A stretch of 64,000 bases of DNA from the NCBI RefSeq assembly GCF_009687905.1, contig NZ_BLBG01000001.1:310001-374000 (forward strand), read 5' to 3'. This document shows, in pieces, positions 32,580 to 42,321 of this stretch (the stretch's first letter is position 1; the number at the start of each line of letters is the position of its first letter). This DNA is from Lacticaseibacillus zhaodongensis (GTDB lineage: Bacteria > Bacillota > Bacilli > Lactobacillales > Lactobacillaceae). The notes beneath the pieces were generated by a model. That model was not told where the DNA came from, ran no database searches, and saw nothing but the letters and a program-made list of their open reading frames with translations. The translations under genes and the position numbers were made by a program.

Positions 32580-34214
32580 TTAGTACAGACTAGCGTATGC
32601 GTAATTAACGTTGCCACTTGGCATGATGGGGAAGTTCTTGACCCGCGATGATAGCAAGTAACCCGTGCCATCCTGGAAGACACCCGCAGTGGGGACGTCC
32701 TGGGTGGCGACGAGGCGCTCGGCCTGCTGAATTGCGTGCCAGCGGGCGACCGGCTGCGGACCATACTTAGTGGTGATTCTGTCCAACAGCGCATCGTAAT
32801 GCCGGTCACTGAAGCCGGCGACATTCTGCAGGTTCCCACTTTCATTGAAGGTCAGGACATTGTAGGGATCACCATCAGCCGGAGTCCAGGTGGAGAAGAC
32901 AACGCTGAACTTGCCTTGTTCCTCCAGCGTGATCCGCCGGGCGAGGGAAGTCTTTTGGATGTCGACGGTGATCCCGGGCAGATTGTGTTCAATTTGGCCC
33001 TTCAGGAACGTGGCGGTCAACTGGGCAACATCGTTATCGGCAATTAACAGGGGAATGTGGATGCGGCTGATGTGTAATTCCTGCCGGGCAATTTGCCACT
33101 GCGCATTGGCATACCTGGGGTTGTACGGCAGCAGCTGCCCAGTGTCTTTGCGGTAATCCACTCCTTGCGGGGAAGTGGCCAGGCCGGCCGGAACGAGGCC
33201 ATTGAGGGCTTTGGCGCCATCGCCCAGGCTGCCCTTGACTAGCAGGTGTTTATCGTATGCAGTCGCGATTGCCCGGCGCAGGTGGACATTCGCGGTCGCA
33301 CCAGAGGTCGTGTTGAAGAACAAATAGGCGGCAGTGGTACTGGTGCTGTAGTGCAGATTGCGGTTGCCCGTGTAGTTTTGCAGTTGCTGCGGATCAAGGG
33401 CAACGTAATCAATTTTGCCCTGCCGGTAAAGCTGGGTCGCCTGTTTTGGATCGGTGATGACCCTGAAGTTGATCAACTTCAGGTGGACCTGCTTTTGGTA
33501 CGGAAAATGCGGATTGCGGTGGTAGGTCCACCGCTGATCCTTGGGCCCCGTCCAGTTTTGCACGACGAAGGCTCCGTCAGACAATGTGTGGGCCGAAGAA
33601 TCACCATACTTGTTTCCGAGCTTGCTGGCAAAATTGTGGTTGATGGGCAACATTGTGGTGCGGGCCAGTAGTTCCCGGACGTAGGGATTGGCCGTGCTGA
33701 GTGTCACTTGCAGTTTGCTCCTGCCCAGCGCCTTGACTCCCAGCGCGCTGAGCGGTTTGCTGCCAGTCCGCACTGCATAACCATTGGCAATCATGTCGAT
33801 CCGGCTGGCGTTGCGGGCTTTGACTGCTGGACTGGCCAGTCGCCGCCAAGCGTACACAAAATCAGCCGCGGTGACCGGACTGCCATTACTCCACTTGAAT
33901 GGCCGCAGGGTGAAAACGTAGCGCAGGTGGTCTGCACTGATTTGGGGATGCCCATCGCTGATGGCTGGCACCACCTTGCCCTTGGCGTTACGGGCGTACA
34001 ACCCAACATTGGTGGCGCTGATCACGTCACTGGCACCGAGCGAGCCGTAAGTGTCACTGTCGAGGGTCTCGATCGGCGCGCTAACGCTGGACCGCAGTGT
34101 CGTATTCTTAACCCCGGCGCTAGAAGGCGGGGTAGTCCGCATGGCTAGACCGATAGCCGTGGTGGCAACAATGCCAATGATGATCGTTGCGCTAGCAATA
34201 ATTTTTTGATTCAT
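32580..34214 (-). CDS. Orphan peptide ABC transporter substrate-binding protein (OppA-like, SBP family 5)
   Basis: A 544-residue solute-binding protein. The N-terminal hydrophobic helix ASATIIIGIVATTAIGLAM is followed by the mature SBP_bac_5 fold: LDSDTYGSLGASDVISATNV, FTLRPFKWSNGSPVTAADFV and FVYAWRRL are typical of OppA proteins. There is no lipobox cysteine after the hydrophobic helix, so it is either secreted or held by an uncleaved anchor. No permease or ATPase genes are near it. It could supply peptides to a remote Opp system or act as a sensor. The ribosome binding site (GGGG) is weak. Confidence 0.82.
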   Translation of the reverse strand: MNQKIIASATIIIGIVATTAIGLAMRTTPPSSAGVKNTTLRSSVSAPIETLDSDTYGSLGASDVISATNVGLYARNAKGKVVPAISDGHPQISADHLRYVFTLRPFKWSNGSPVTAADFVYAWRRLASPAVKARNASRIDMIANGYAVRTGSKPLSALGVKALGRSKLQVTLSTANPYVRELLARTTMLPINHNFASKLGNKYGDSSAHTLSDGAFVVQNWTGPKDQRWTYHRNPHFPYQKQVHLKLINFRVITDPKQATQLYRQGKIDYVALDPQQLQNYTGNRNLHYSTSTTAAYLFFNTTSGATANVHLRRAIATAYDKHLLVKGSLGDGAKALNGLVPAGLATSPQGVDYRKDTGQLLPYNPRYANAQWQIARQELHISRIHIPLLIADNDVAQLTATFLKGQIEHNLPGITVDIQKTSLARRITLEEQGKFSVVFSTWTPADGDPYNVLTFNESGNLQNVAGFSDRHYDALLDRITTKYGPQPVARWHAIQQAERLVATQDVPTAGVFQDGTGYLLSSRVKNFPIMPSGNVNYAYASLY

Positions 34215-34382
34215 GCTTTAACCCCAGGTTTCTTAAGACATTTTGGATGATTCGTGTTAGTATTCAAAATAATTTGTCAATGCACCTAGGAACAGTGTAA
34301 TACATCGGCTATTATTAATGCGTACAATTAAGTTAATTGCCAAGCATATTTGGGCAAAATTTGCAGACAGTAGGGGGCAAAC

Positions 34383-35513
34383 ATGTTCAATTGGGGAATT
34401 TGGTTCATTGAAACAGTGATTGCAACCTTCTTCATCTCTGGCTTCGTTGTTATCTATAACCGTGCAGACGTCACCCTGCGGAATGTGTATTTTGCTAACA
34501 CCAAAAATGGCACTATGTGGGCGTCAATGACGTTAACCCTCTTCGTGTTCGTGATGGTTGGCTTCTGCGCACTAGCTAAGTATCTTAACCCGGTCAATGC
34601 CAGTGCCTACCAGAACTGGGCGCTTTACGTCTTGTTTATCCCGCTGATGGATCGGAACGTGCAGCCACTGTCATTCTGGGCCCGGACTGGCGGGATCGTT
34701 GTGCTTTGGATCCTGAACAGCAATGTTCATGATCCGTTCTTTGCGGTTTCCCTGATCAGTGTGCTCTTGTTGCAGGCTGTCACCTGGCACTGGCGGCGCG
34801 AAGCTAGCAACAGTTGGTTCTTGCACATGGGCATTGCCATCTGGGCTGCTAGCGCGTTCTGGCTGACACAGACGCAGCTGACCCTAGTCACGATCGGGAT
34901 GGCAATTGTGATGTTCAGCTTGATGAACGTGTTCACGCTCATGTACTGGTCCGCTGAGCGCATCACGGATCTGGAGCACAAACGCCTCGTCAAGCAGGTC
35001 AATCAGGACACACTGACGCACGTCGGTAGTTTGTTTGCGTTCAAAGAGGACATGACTACGCAGATCGAACTTGCCCGGCGGCTGGGTGAACCGCTGACGC
35101 TAGCAATGTTTGACATCGACTTCTTTAAGCACGTGAATGATAATTTCGGGCACGCGGCTGGAAATTTTGTTTTAAGCGAAGTCGCGCGGCAGGTCAACGA
35201 GCTGCTCGAGCAGACCAGCCCGTATTCCTTTGATTTTTACCGGACCGGGGGCGAGGAGTTTAACATCATTTTCGAAAATGCTGAAGTGTCGGTAATCACC
35301 CCAATCGCCGCGCAAATCCTGACCATGATCCGCAAGCAGAATTTTGTCTATGAAGGCCACGCCATCAAGGTGACCTTGTCGATGGGCATTACGTCGCTTT
35401 GCCAGAACGACACAGGTCTGGAGGACGTTTACGAACGCGCCGATGCCCAGTTGTATGAAGCCAAACGCAATGGTCGCGACCAAGTGCGCACTACTAACGT
35501 GCTGTCCGCATAG
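34383..35513 (+). CDS. Membrane-bound GGDEF protein (putative diguanylate cyclase)
   Basis: A 376-residue protein. Residues 1-195 hold about six membrane helices without a recognised sensor domain. A short linker (ERITDLEHKRLVKQVNQDTL) leads to a GGDEF domain at about 205-370: DTLTHVGSLFAFKED, MFDIDFFKHVNDNFGHAAGN and the active-site motif RTGGEEFN. The GGEEF motif is intact, so synthesis of cyclic di-GMP is plausible. The inhibitory RxxD site is absent at the usual position before GGEEF (the residues are SFDFY). Lactobacilli often carry few such genes. It is monocistronic. Confidence 0.87.
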   Translation: MFNWGIWFIETVIATFFISGFVVIYNRADVTLRNVYFANTKNGTMWASMTLTLFVFVMVGFCALAKYLNPVNASAYQNWALYVLFIPLMDRNVQPLSFWARTGGIVVLWILNSNVHDPFFAVSLISVLLLQAVTWHWRREASNSWFLHMGIAIWAASAFWLTQTQLTLVTIGMAIVMFSLMNVFTLMYWSAERITDLEHKRLVKQVNQDTLTHVGSLFAFKEDMTTQIELARRLGEPLTLAMFDIDFFKHVNDNFGHAAGNFVLSEVARQVNELLEQTSPYSFDFYRTGGEEFNIIFENAEVSVITPIAAQILTMIRKQNFVYEGHAIKVTLSMGITSLCQNDTGLEDVYERADAQLYEAKRNGRDQVRTTNVLSA

Positions 35514-35539
35514 TCACTGCAAAATTGTTTCGCGGGTGA

Positions 35540-35568
35540 TTGACCCGTCGCCTGGCATCGGCTATACT
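35540..35568 (+). promoter_or_regulatory. Promoter of the valS T-box leader
   Basis: TTGACC (35540-35545), 17-bp spacer, TATACT (35563-35568). Initiation near 35575 is just before stem I. Confidence 0.75.
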
Positions 35569-35581
35569 GGTGCCAACACGT

Positions 35582-35797
35582 TGAACAAGAGGGTCGATTG
35601 CGCCGGAAACGACAGCAACGGGGGAACGATGAGAACTCCGCCGGGACAATCGATTGTAGCTTGTGAGTGTCATCCTGAACTAATAGTAAGGGTGACCGGC
35701 TCCGGCCGTTATCCGTATTAAGTGGGGGGCATTGCTCCCAATTTAGGTGGCACCGCGAGTGAACTCGTCCTATTGATATAGGGCGAGTTTTTTTGTT
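35582..35797 (+). ncRNA. T-box riboswitch (tRNA-Val) controlling valS
   Basis: The T-box core AGGTGGCACCGCG is at 35745-35757, followed by a terminator, AACTCGTCCTAT (35762-35773) with ATAGGGCGAGTT (35778-35789) and seven T residues. Stem I closes with ACAAG near 35585 and CTTGT near 35660. Above it, GTCGATTG pairs with CAATCGAT. The bulged 3' side between these helices reads TGTAG, giving specifier codon GTA (35656-35658), a valine codon. Uncharged tRNA-Val would stabilise the antiterminator and raise valS expression. Confidence 0.92.
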
Positions 35798-35823
35798 CAC
35801 AAAAACATATAGGGGTGAAATTG

Positions 35824-38481
35824 ATGACTGCAGAAAAAGAATTAGCGCCAAAGTACGACCCATTAGCGGTTGAAGCTGGGCGTTACGATAAGTGGCTCGA
35901 ACAAGGCGTCTTCAAGCCAAGTGGCGACAAGAAGGCTAAACCATATACGATTGTGATCCCACCGCCAAACGTCACCGGTAAGCTGCACATGGGCCACGCC
36001 TGGGACACCACGCTTCAGGACATGATCATTCGCCAGAAGCGGATGCAGGGTTTTGACACCCTCTACCTGCCAGGAATGGACCACGCCGGCATCGCAACCC
36101 AAGCTAAAGTTGAAGCCAAGTTGCGCGAACAGGGCATTACTCGTTACGACCTCGGCCGCGAGGAGTTCGTCAAGAAGGTCTGGGAATGGAAGGATGAATT
36201 CAGTAAGATCATCCGCAACCAGTGGGGCAAAATGGGCCTCTCCCTCGATTACAGTCGCGAACGCTTCACACTTGATGCTGGGCTCTCCAAGGCTGTGCGC
36301 AAGGTCTTCGTGCAGCTTTACAACGAAGGCTTGATCTACCGCGGTGAGTACATCGTTAACTGGGACCCACAAGCCCGGACCGCGCTGTCAGATATCGAAG
36401 TTATCCACAAGGACGACAAGGGTGCCTTCTACCACATGATCTACAAGTTTGCTGACGGTACCGAGGGCGGGATCCGCATCGCCACCACCCGGCCAGAAAC
36501 CATGTTTGGTGATACTGCCGTTGCTGTTAACGGCAAGGATCCCCGTTACAAGGACCTGATCGGCAAGAAGGTTATCGTGCCAATCGTTGGCCGCGCGATT
36601 CCGATCATCGCCGATGAACACGCGGACATGGACTTCGGGACTGGTGCCGTTAAGATTACGCCAGCCCACGACCCTAATGACTTCCAGGTTGGCCTGCGTC
36701 ACGATCTCGAACGCATCAACTGCATGAACGACGATGGCACCATGAACGAAGTCGCCGGCAAGTACAAGGGCATGGACCGCTTCGAATGCCGTGAAGCTTT
36801 GGTCAAGGACCTGCAGGCTTCTGGTGATTTGATCCAGATTCAGCCGATCGTCCACTCCGTTGGCCACTCCGAACGAACCGGTGTGCAGGTTGAAGCCCGC
36901 CTGTCAACGCAGTGGTTCGTCAAGATGAAGCCACTCGCCAAGGAACTTTTGGACAACCAGAAGACCGAGAACAAGGTTGATTTTGTGCCACCGCGCTTCG
37001 AACACACGCTCACCAACTGGATGGAGAACATTCATGACTGGGTTATCTCCCGCCAGCTCTGGTGGGGCCACCAGATTCCTGCTTGGTACAACAAGCAGAC
37101 TGGTGAGATGTACGTTGGCATGGAAGCACCTAAGGACGCGGAAAACTGGGAACAGGACCCTGACGTTCTGGACACCTGGTTCAGTTCCGCCCTGTGGCCA
37201 TTCTCCACGCTTGGCTGGCCTGATGAAGACGCAGCTGACTACAAGCGCTACTACCCAACCAATACGTTGGTAACTGGTTACGACATCATCCCATTCTGGG
37301 TTGCCCGGATGATGTTCCAAGGCCTGCACTTCACCGGCAAGCGCCCGTTTGAGCACACCCTGATCCACGGGCTGATGCGTGACGAACAGGGCCGCAAGAT
37401 GAGTAAATCCTTGGGCAACGGGATCGACCCGATCGATATCATCGACAAGTACGGGACCGATGCATTGCGCTGGTTCCTCGCAACCGGGACTACTCCTGGT
37501 CAGGACGCCCGCTTCAGCTACACGCAGCTTGACGCTGCCTGGAACTTCATTAACAAGATCTGGAACGTTTCCCGCTACGTGATGATGAACCTGGGTGACA
37601 CTAAGGCTGACCAGCAGCCTGACGTTGCCAGCTTCGACCTTGCTGACAAGTGGATCTTTGCAGAGCTCAACAAGACGGTTGCTAGTGTTACCGCTAAGTT
37701 CGACAAGTTTGAATTCGGGGAAGCTGCCCGTGACCTTTACAACTTCATCTGGGGCGAGTTTGCGGACTGGTACATCGAAATGAGTAAGGAAACTCTTACC
37801 GGTGACGATGAGACCAAGAAGGCTGCTAAGCGAGTCAATTTGGCTTACGTTCTCGACCAGATTCTGCGTTTGCTGCACCCAATCATGCCATTTGTTACCG
37901 AAAAGCTTTGGCTCACGATGCCGCATGATGGCGATTCAATCGTTACTGCTAAGTACCCAGAGGTCCACGCCGAATTCACAAATGATGCGGCTGTTACCGA
38001 AATGGGCCGCGTGATTGAGCTCATCCGGGCCGTCCGTGGGATTCGTAACGATGCCAATGCACCGCTGAGCACACCAATTCACGTTGTTATTGCGTTGAAT
38101 GATGACAGCTTGAAGGCTGCGTTCACGGCTAACCGCGCCATCCTCGACCGCTTCCTGAACACCGCCAGCCTCAAGATCGTTGACGCCGGCGCTGACATTC
38201 CGGAAGCCAAGACCGCCGCATCCGCCGTTATCACTGGGGCGACTGTCTACGTACCGCTGGCTGAACTGATCGACTTCGACGCCGAAATCGCCAAGCTCAA
38301 GAAGACTAGTGACAAGCTGGACAAGGAAATCGCGCGCATTGACAAGAAGCTGGGTAACCCTGGCTTCATGGGCAAAGCACCAGCCGCTGTCATCGATGAA
38401 CAGCGCCAGAAGAAGGCTGACTTTGAGACCAAACAGGCCGCCGCTCAGGATCGGATCAAAGAGCTCGAAGCCGCACGTTAA
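35824..38481 (+). CDS. valS: Valyl-tRNA synthetase
   Basis: I choose ATG 35824 behind AGGGGTG, giving 885 residues; an in-frame GTG at 35815 lies in that site. It is a class I synthetase with the ATP-binding HIGH motif as HMGHA (in [15 protein letters not shown], near residue 50) and KMSKS in [10 protein letters not shown] near 525. The editing CP1 domain lies between. The C-terminal 70 residues form the charged coiled-coil arm that holds tRNA ([20 protein letters not shown]). It charges tRNA-Val and hydrolyses Thr-tRNA. The T-box leader upstream couples it to valine tRNA charging. Confidence 0.98.
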   Translation: MTAEKELAPKYDPLAVEAGRYDKWLEQGVFKPSGDKKAKPYTIVIPPPNVTGKLHMGHAWDTTLQDMIIRQKRMQGFDTLYLPGMDHAGIATQAKVEAKLREQGITRYDLGREEFVKKVWEWKDEFSKIIRNQWGKMGLSLDYSRERFTLDAGLSKAVRKVFVQLYNEGLIYRGEYIVNWDPQARTALSDIEVIHKDDKGAFYHMIYKFADGTEGGIRIATTRPETMFGDTAVAVNGKDPRYKDLIGKKVIVPIVGRAIPIIADEHADMDFGTGAVKITPAHDPNDFQVGLRHDLERINCMNDDGTMNEVAGKYKGMDRFECREALVKDLQASGDLIQIQPIVHSVGHSERTGVQVEARLSTQWFVKMKPLAKELLDNQKTENKVDFVPPRFEHTLTNWMENIHDWVISRQLWWGHQIPAWYNKQTGEMYVGMEAPKDAENWEQDPDVLDTWFSSALWPFSTLGWPDEDAADYKRYYPTNTLVTGYDIIPFWVARMMFQGLHFTGKRPFEHTLIHGLMRDEQGRKMSKSLGNGIDPIDIIDKYGTDALRWFLATGTTPGQDARFSYTQLDAAWNFINKIWNVSRYVMMNLGDTKADQQPDVASFDLADKWIFAELNKTVASVTAKFDKFEFGEAARDLYNFIWGEFADWYIEMSKETLTGDDETKKAAKRVNLAYVLDQILRLLHPIMPFVTEKLWLTMPHDGDSIVTAKYPEVHAEFTNDAAVTEMGRVIELIRAVRGIRNDANAPLSTPIHVVIALNDDSLKAAFTANRAILDRFLNTASLKIVDAGADIPEAKTAASAVITGATVYVPLAELIDFDAEIAKLKKTSDKLDKEIARIDKKLGNPGFMGKAPAAVIDEQRQKKADFETKQAAAQDRIKELEAAR

Positions 38482-38543
38482 GCTGCTGGTAAAATTATGT
38501 AAAAATTATCTGAGCAATTGCTAGCGCCCTTCGCAAAAGTGTG

Positions 38544-38652
38544 TATAATTAGGGCATATAGGAAAGCTAGTACACTTGGACTCCCACTAGGTGCGCTTGC
38601 TGGACGATTGCTAAAAAAGTTGACTTGTCTCCCACAGGTCAACTTTTTTTGT
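38544..38652 (+). ncRNA. Putative attenuator or small RNA between valS and folC
   Basis: A perfect TATAAT at 38544-38549 is followed by a structured leader: CTAGT near 38566 pairs with ACTAG near 38586, and a strong terminator, AAAAAAGTTGAC (38613-38624) with GTCAACTTTTTT (38638-38649), ends it. The predicted RNA is about 95 nt. It may be a free RNA or a leader that regulates folC by read-through. It does not match the tetrahydrofolate riboswitch pattern that I know. Confidence 0.45.
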
Positions 38653-38738
38653 ACACGCGGGGGCTTGTGCTATCATTGGCTTCAATAATGCCGCACGGTT
38701 TGGCGCCGTTGCGGTCGCTTGATTGGGGAGGAATGATT

Positions 38739-40040
38739 TTGGAATTTGCATCGTATGCCGCGGCCCTGAGCCACGTCCACGGCTTGCCGCGGTTTAAGCG
38801 CAGCAACTCCCGGGACGAAGAGAAGCTGGTGCTCAAGCAACTGGGACATCCGGAACAGCAGGGGCACTTTATTCACGTGACCGGGACCAACGGAAAGGGC
38901 TCCACGAGTAATGCAATTGCTCACATGTTGCTCCGCGCAGGGTGCACGGTTGGTTTATACACCTCACCGTTCATCATGCGCTTTAACGAACGGATTCAAA
39001 TCGATAATCAGCCGGTGTCTGACGAGGTCATCCGGCGCGCTGCCGGAACGGTTGCGACCGCGATCGAGCAGCTGCAAGGCGACCATCCTGGTTTATTCCT
39101 GAAGGAGTTCGAATTCGTGACTTGCATGGGATTTGTGATTTTTGCGCAAGCCCCCGTTGATGTTGCGGTGATTGAAGTCGGTATTGGGGGAACGCACGAC
39201 TCAACTAACGTGATTACCCCTGACGTTGCGGTCATCAGTAATGTGGCCATGGACCACATGGCGCAACTGGGCAATACTCTGACTGCGATTGCAACGGAGA
39301 AGTCGGGAATCATTAAACCCGGCGTTCCGGCTGTGACCGGCAAGTTACCAGCTGAGGCGGCCACAGTGGTCGCGGCCCGCGTTCAGGAATGCGGCAGTCC
39401 CCTTTACCGCTTCGGGGAGGAATTCAGCGCCAAGGGCCACGCCGACGCTAAACTGTTCGGTGAGAAGTTCACTTATCAGGACGAGGGTGGCAAGCTGACC
39501 AGCCTCGAATTCCCGCTACTGGGCTCTTACCAGGTGCAAAATGCGGCAGTGGCGATCAAGGCCGCCAAGCTCTACGCTGCTAAGCAGGACTTGCCGCTCA
39601 CTGCTGCCGATATTCGGCACGGTCTGGCGGCTAGCCACTGGCCGGTGCGCATGGAGCGGGTCTCCAGTGAACCGCTGATCGTGCTAGACGGTGCCCACAA
39701 TCCGGATGGGGTCAGCCACGCGCTGGCCAGCATTCGTAATTTTGACTACGAGCACGTGACCCTGATCGTCGGCATTTTGGCCGACAAGGCGATGGACAAG
39801 ATGCTTAAGTCAATTGCGGCGACGGGCGCTGAGGTCTTCTTAGTGCAGGTGCCAGACAACCCGCGCGCGGCGACCGAGGCTGACTACCGGGCAGCTGGCG
39901 CCGATCCGCAGTGGCGCTTTTGTGATTGGCATGACGCGCTCGCAGATTCCATTCGCGAGCACCCCCAGGGCTTAACGCTCATTTTGGGGTCACTGTACCT
40001 CGCATCAGCCGTTCGCCAGGAGTTATTCGCCGCTGAGTAG
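38739..40040 (+). CDS. folC: Folylpolyglutamate synthase / dihydrofolate synthase
   Basis: The best start is TTG 38739, seven bases after GGGGAGGA, giving 433 residues; an ATG at 38733 is too close to that site. The P-loop is VTGTNGKGSTSN, followed by YTSPFIMRFNERIQID, IGIGGTHDSTN and, later, LDGAHNPDG, all standard in FolC. It adds glutamates to folates (and may add glutamate to dihydropteroate) in the cytosol. It shares the conserved position between valS and radC in lactobacilli. The upstream promoter-terminator module at 38544 may control its expression. Confidence 0.93.
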   Translation: MEFASYAAALSHVHGLPRFKRSNSRDEEKLVLKQLGHPEQQGHFIHVTGTNGKGSTSNAIAHMLLRAGCTVGLYTSPFIMRFNERIQIDNQPVSDEVIRRAAGTVATAIEQLQGDHPGLFLKEFEFVTCMGFVIFAQAPVDVAVIEVGIGGTHDSTNVITPDVAVISNVAMDHMAQLGNTLTAIATEKSGIIKPGVPAVTGKLPAEAATVVAARVQECGSPLYRFGEEFSAKGHADAKLFGEKFTYQDEGGKLTSLEFPLLGSYQVQNAAVAIKAAKLYAAKQDLPLTAADIRHGLAASHWPVRMERVSSEPLIVLDGAHNPDGVSHALASIRNFDYEHVTLIVGILADKAMDKMLKSIAATGAEVFLVQVPDNPRAATEADYRAAGADPQWRFCDWHDALADSIREHPQGLTLILGSLYLASAVRQELFAAE

Positions 40041-40078
40041 TATTGACCGCACAAAATAATTTAATCGACCTTGCAATC

Positions 40079-40117
40079 GCACCCCCTTCGCGAATTCTCT
40101 AGCGAAAGGGGTGTTTT
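40079..40117 (+). terminator. Terminator of folC, overlapping the radC ribosome binding site
   Basis: GCACCCCCTTCGC (40079-40091) pairs with GCGAAAGGGGTGT (40102-40114), followed by TTTT. The AAAGGGGTG ribosome binding site of radC is in the 3' arm, so folding would also hide it. Confidence 0.7.
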
Positions 40118-40119
40118 AA

Positions 40120-40773
40120 TTGGCGAATGATCAGAAAAATGTGCTTCACAACTGGGAAGCGGTGGCGGGGACCGACTCAGCCACAGACACGTTGGGAGAA
40201 CTGCTGCGGGTCGGCGGCTTGGGCTCAGCCGCCGCGATGCGCAGCTTGGCGCTCAGCTTTCCGGATCTAGATGGCCTGTGTCTGGCGGACATGGAGGCTG
40301 TCGCCGCACTACCCGGAGTGGGGAAGCTGCGGGCCGAGCTGATTGTTGCGGCATTGGCTTTTGCGGACCAGGCCCTGCGCCGGGCTACCGTCGTGCGGGG
40401 GCAGGTGTACAGTTCGGATGAGCTGGGGAAACAGCTAGTCCGCCGTTTCGCGGGCTTACACCAGGAGCAGTTGCTCGTCTACTACCTGGACATCAAAAAC
40501 CAGATCATCTACGAAGAAACGCAGTCGGCTGGTAGCATGGAGGCCAGCATGAGTGATCAACGGCTGATTATGCGGCGGGCACTCGTTGTCGGCGCGAGCC
40601 GCTTTATTTTGGCCCACAATCATCCGAGTGGGGATGTTGCCCCCAGTAGTCATGATGAGGACGTTACCGAACGTCTCAGCATGACGGGGCACTTGATGGG
40701 CGTTGAACTCATTGATCACATTATTGTGGGTAAGGAGGACTACATGTCTTTTCGGGAGTCAGGTTTGATTTAG
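40120..40773 (+). CDS. radC: RadC family JAB1/MPN domain protein
   Basis: A 217-residue protein starting at TTG 40120. The N-terminal part has helix-hairpin-helix motifs (AVAALPGVGKLRAELIVAAL). The C-terminal JAMM metalloprotease-like domain carries ILAHNHPSGD with the zinc ligands and a later D/E set (SSHDEDVTERL). RadC proteins are common upstream of mreB. The name comes from a wrong link to DNA repair; the actual function is unknown. The ribosome binding site lies in the folC terminator arm. Confidence 0.93.
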   Translation: MANDQKNVLHNWEAVAGTDSATDTLGELLRVGGLGSAAAMRSLALSFPDLDGLCLADMEAVAALPGVGKLRAELIVAALAFADQALRRATVVRGQVYSSDELGKQLVRRFAGLHQEQLLVYYLDIKNQIIYEETQSAGSMEASMSDQRLIMRRALVVGASRFILAHNHPSGDVAPSSHDEDVTERLSMTGHLMGVELIDHIIVGKEDYMSFRESGLI

Positions 40774-41185
40774 GCTTAGTGCTAACTGATTAGGCAAGTG
40801 CGCGGCTAACGTGCAAGTACGGACCTGGACCTCTCCAAATGACTTAAGGACTTAATGGAAGCTTATAAAGGTGGATTCAGCCGCTTTCCGCAAATTGGTG
40901 CCGCTTTATGATATACTCATTTTTGAAACAAAGTGATGACGCACGTTATATGTAGTAGTGTGCTGAATTGCTCGGACCTGCATTCGCGGGTACAATGTGT
41001 TTGACAGTGGTAACTAAACTGGCACGTGGTAATTATCAAGGCGCCGAACGCGCCGTGGTCGAGCACCCGCCCGTTGCATTCACGGACTGTCGTGAAGACG
41101 GCGCCGGTGTTTCCAGAAACCTGGTTGAGTTTAGACCGGGTAGTTCATAAACATATATCGCAGTGACCATTAAGGAGAGAACAGC
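40774..41185 (+). promoter_or_regulatory. mreB upstream region with promoter
   Basis: A promoter is seen at TTGCTC (40968-40973), 17-bp spacer, TACAAT (40991-40996). A TATACT at 40912-40917 may be a second. The leader of about 185 bases contains GC-rich inverted repeats near 41041-41055 (GGCGCC..CGCGCC) but no recognised riboswitch. No gene was found in this 412-bp gap. Confidence 0.5.
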
Positions 41186-42187
41186 TTGTTTGGATTAGGC
41201 GCAAAAAACATCGGAATTGATCTCGGGACCGCGAATACGCTGGTCTATGTTGAAGGTAAAGGTATCGTTTTACGGGAACCATCAGTCGTTGCGAAGAACA
41301 CGCAGACCGGCGAAATCATCGCTGTTGGCGCGGAAGCACGCGACATGATCGGGCGCACGCCTGTTTCGATTACCGCGATTCGGCCCATGAAGGATGGGGT
41401 AATTGCTGACTACGACACAACAACAGCAATGCTTAAGTACTTCATGGAAAAGGCTCTTGGCAGTGGCAGTCACCCTTACGTGATGGTCTGCGTGCCAAGT
41501 GGTGTGACCGAAGTTGAAAAGCGCGCGGTAATCGACGCAGCGAAGGTTGCTGGGGCCCGCGAGGCTTACGTTATCGAAGAACCATACGCAGCGGCAATTG
41601 GTGCAGGCTTACCAGTTATGGATCCAACCGGCAGCATGGTTGTTGACATTGGTGGTGGGACTACTGACGTTGCAACGATTTCTCTGGGGGGCATTGTTTC
41701 CAGCCGGTCCATCCGGATGGCTGGTGACAAAATTGACGAATCCATCGTGACCTACATTCGCCAGCACTACAATCTGCTCATTGGTGAGCGGACTGCTGAA
41801 GAAATCAAAATGACCATTGGCTCCGCTTCTGAAGAAGAGGCTAAGAAGCTTGATGGCATGACGATTCGGGGCCGTGACCTCTTGTCTGGCTTGCCGCATA
41901 CCGTTGACATTACTGCTTCGGATGTTGCCGCAGCGATTAAAGAAATTGTTGACGCCATTATTGACGCCATCAAGGAGACCCTTGAGGAAACCTCTCCAGA
42001 AATCGCGGCCGATGTTATCGACCACGGGATTGTTCTCACTGGTGGTGGGGCAATGCTGAAGAGTCTCGACGGGGTAATTAGTGACTCCACTAAGGTGCCA
42101 GTATTTATCGCGCAAGATCCGCTCGATTGTGTTGCTATCGGAACAGGTGAATCACTTAAAAGTATCGACGTCATGAAGAAGCACTAA
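41186..42187 (+). CDS. mreB: Rod-shape determining protein MreB
   Basis: A 333-residue actin-like protein starting at TTG 41186 behind AAGGAGAGAAC. The phosphate-1 motif [17 protein letters not shown], the [13 protein letters not shown] phosphate-2 loop and the adenosine-binding [16 protein letters not shown] are intact. It forms membrane-associated filaments that direct lateral peptidoglycan synthesis. It is followed by mreC, mreD and minCD, so the organism is very probably a rod. The CLIP-like N-terminus starts FGLGAKN, with a short basic amphipathic tip. Confidence 0.98.
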   Translation: MFGLGAKNIGIDLGTANTLVYVEGKGIVLREPSVVAKNTQTGEIIAVGAEARDMIGRTPVSITAIRPMKDGVIADYDTTTAMLKYFMEKALGSGSHPYVMVCVPSGVTEVEKRAVIDAAKVAGAREAYVIEEPYAAAIGAGLPVMDPTGSMVVDIGGGTTDVATISLGGIVSSRSIRMAGDKIDESIVTYIRQHYNLLIGERTAEEIKMTIGSASEEEAKKLDGMTIRGRDLLSGLPHTVDITASDVAAAIKEIVDAIIDAIKETLEETSPEIAADVIDHGIVLTGGGAMLKSLDGVISDSTKVPVFIAQDPLDCVAIGTGESLKSIDVMKKH

Positions 42188-42321
42188 GCAGTGGGGGGTC
42201 GGGACGTTTGTTCCGGCTCCCTGTTTGTTTTGACGCCGCGGGACCGCCTTGCGGTCAAGTGAGCCTAATTCTGGATGGTAATCGAACGGGTGCATTAATC
42301 CGTTTCGTTTAGGAGGAAATA

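Noticed and set aside
36904-37926. 340-codon open frame on the minus strand inside valS
   Set aside because: It is wholly antisense to a clear valyl-tRNA synthetase; GC-rich codon use leaves long open frames on the complement. No ribosome binding site or family motif.
38540-38740. Tetrahydrofolate riboswitch before folC
   Set aside because: The conserved GGAGAGTAGATGA-like start and GCGTTAAGTG core are not present; only a generic promoter-hairpin-terminator is seen.
40921-41185. Possible riboswitch in the mreB leader
   Set aside because: GC-rich inverted repeats exist, but no terminator, no T-box core and no known aptamer motif; treated only as a leader with promoter.
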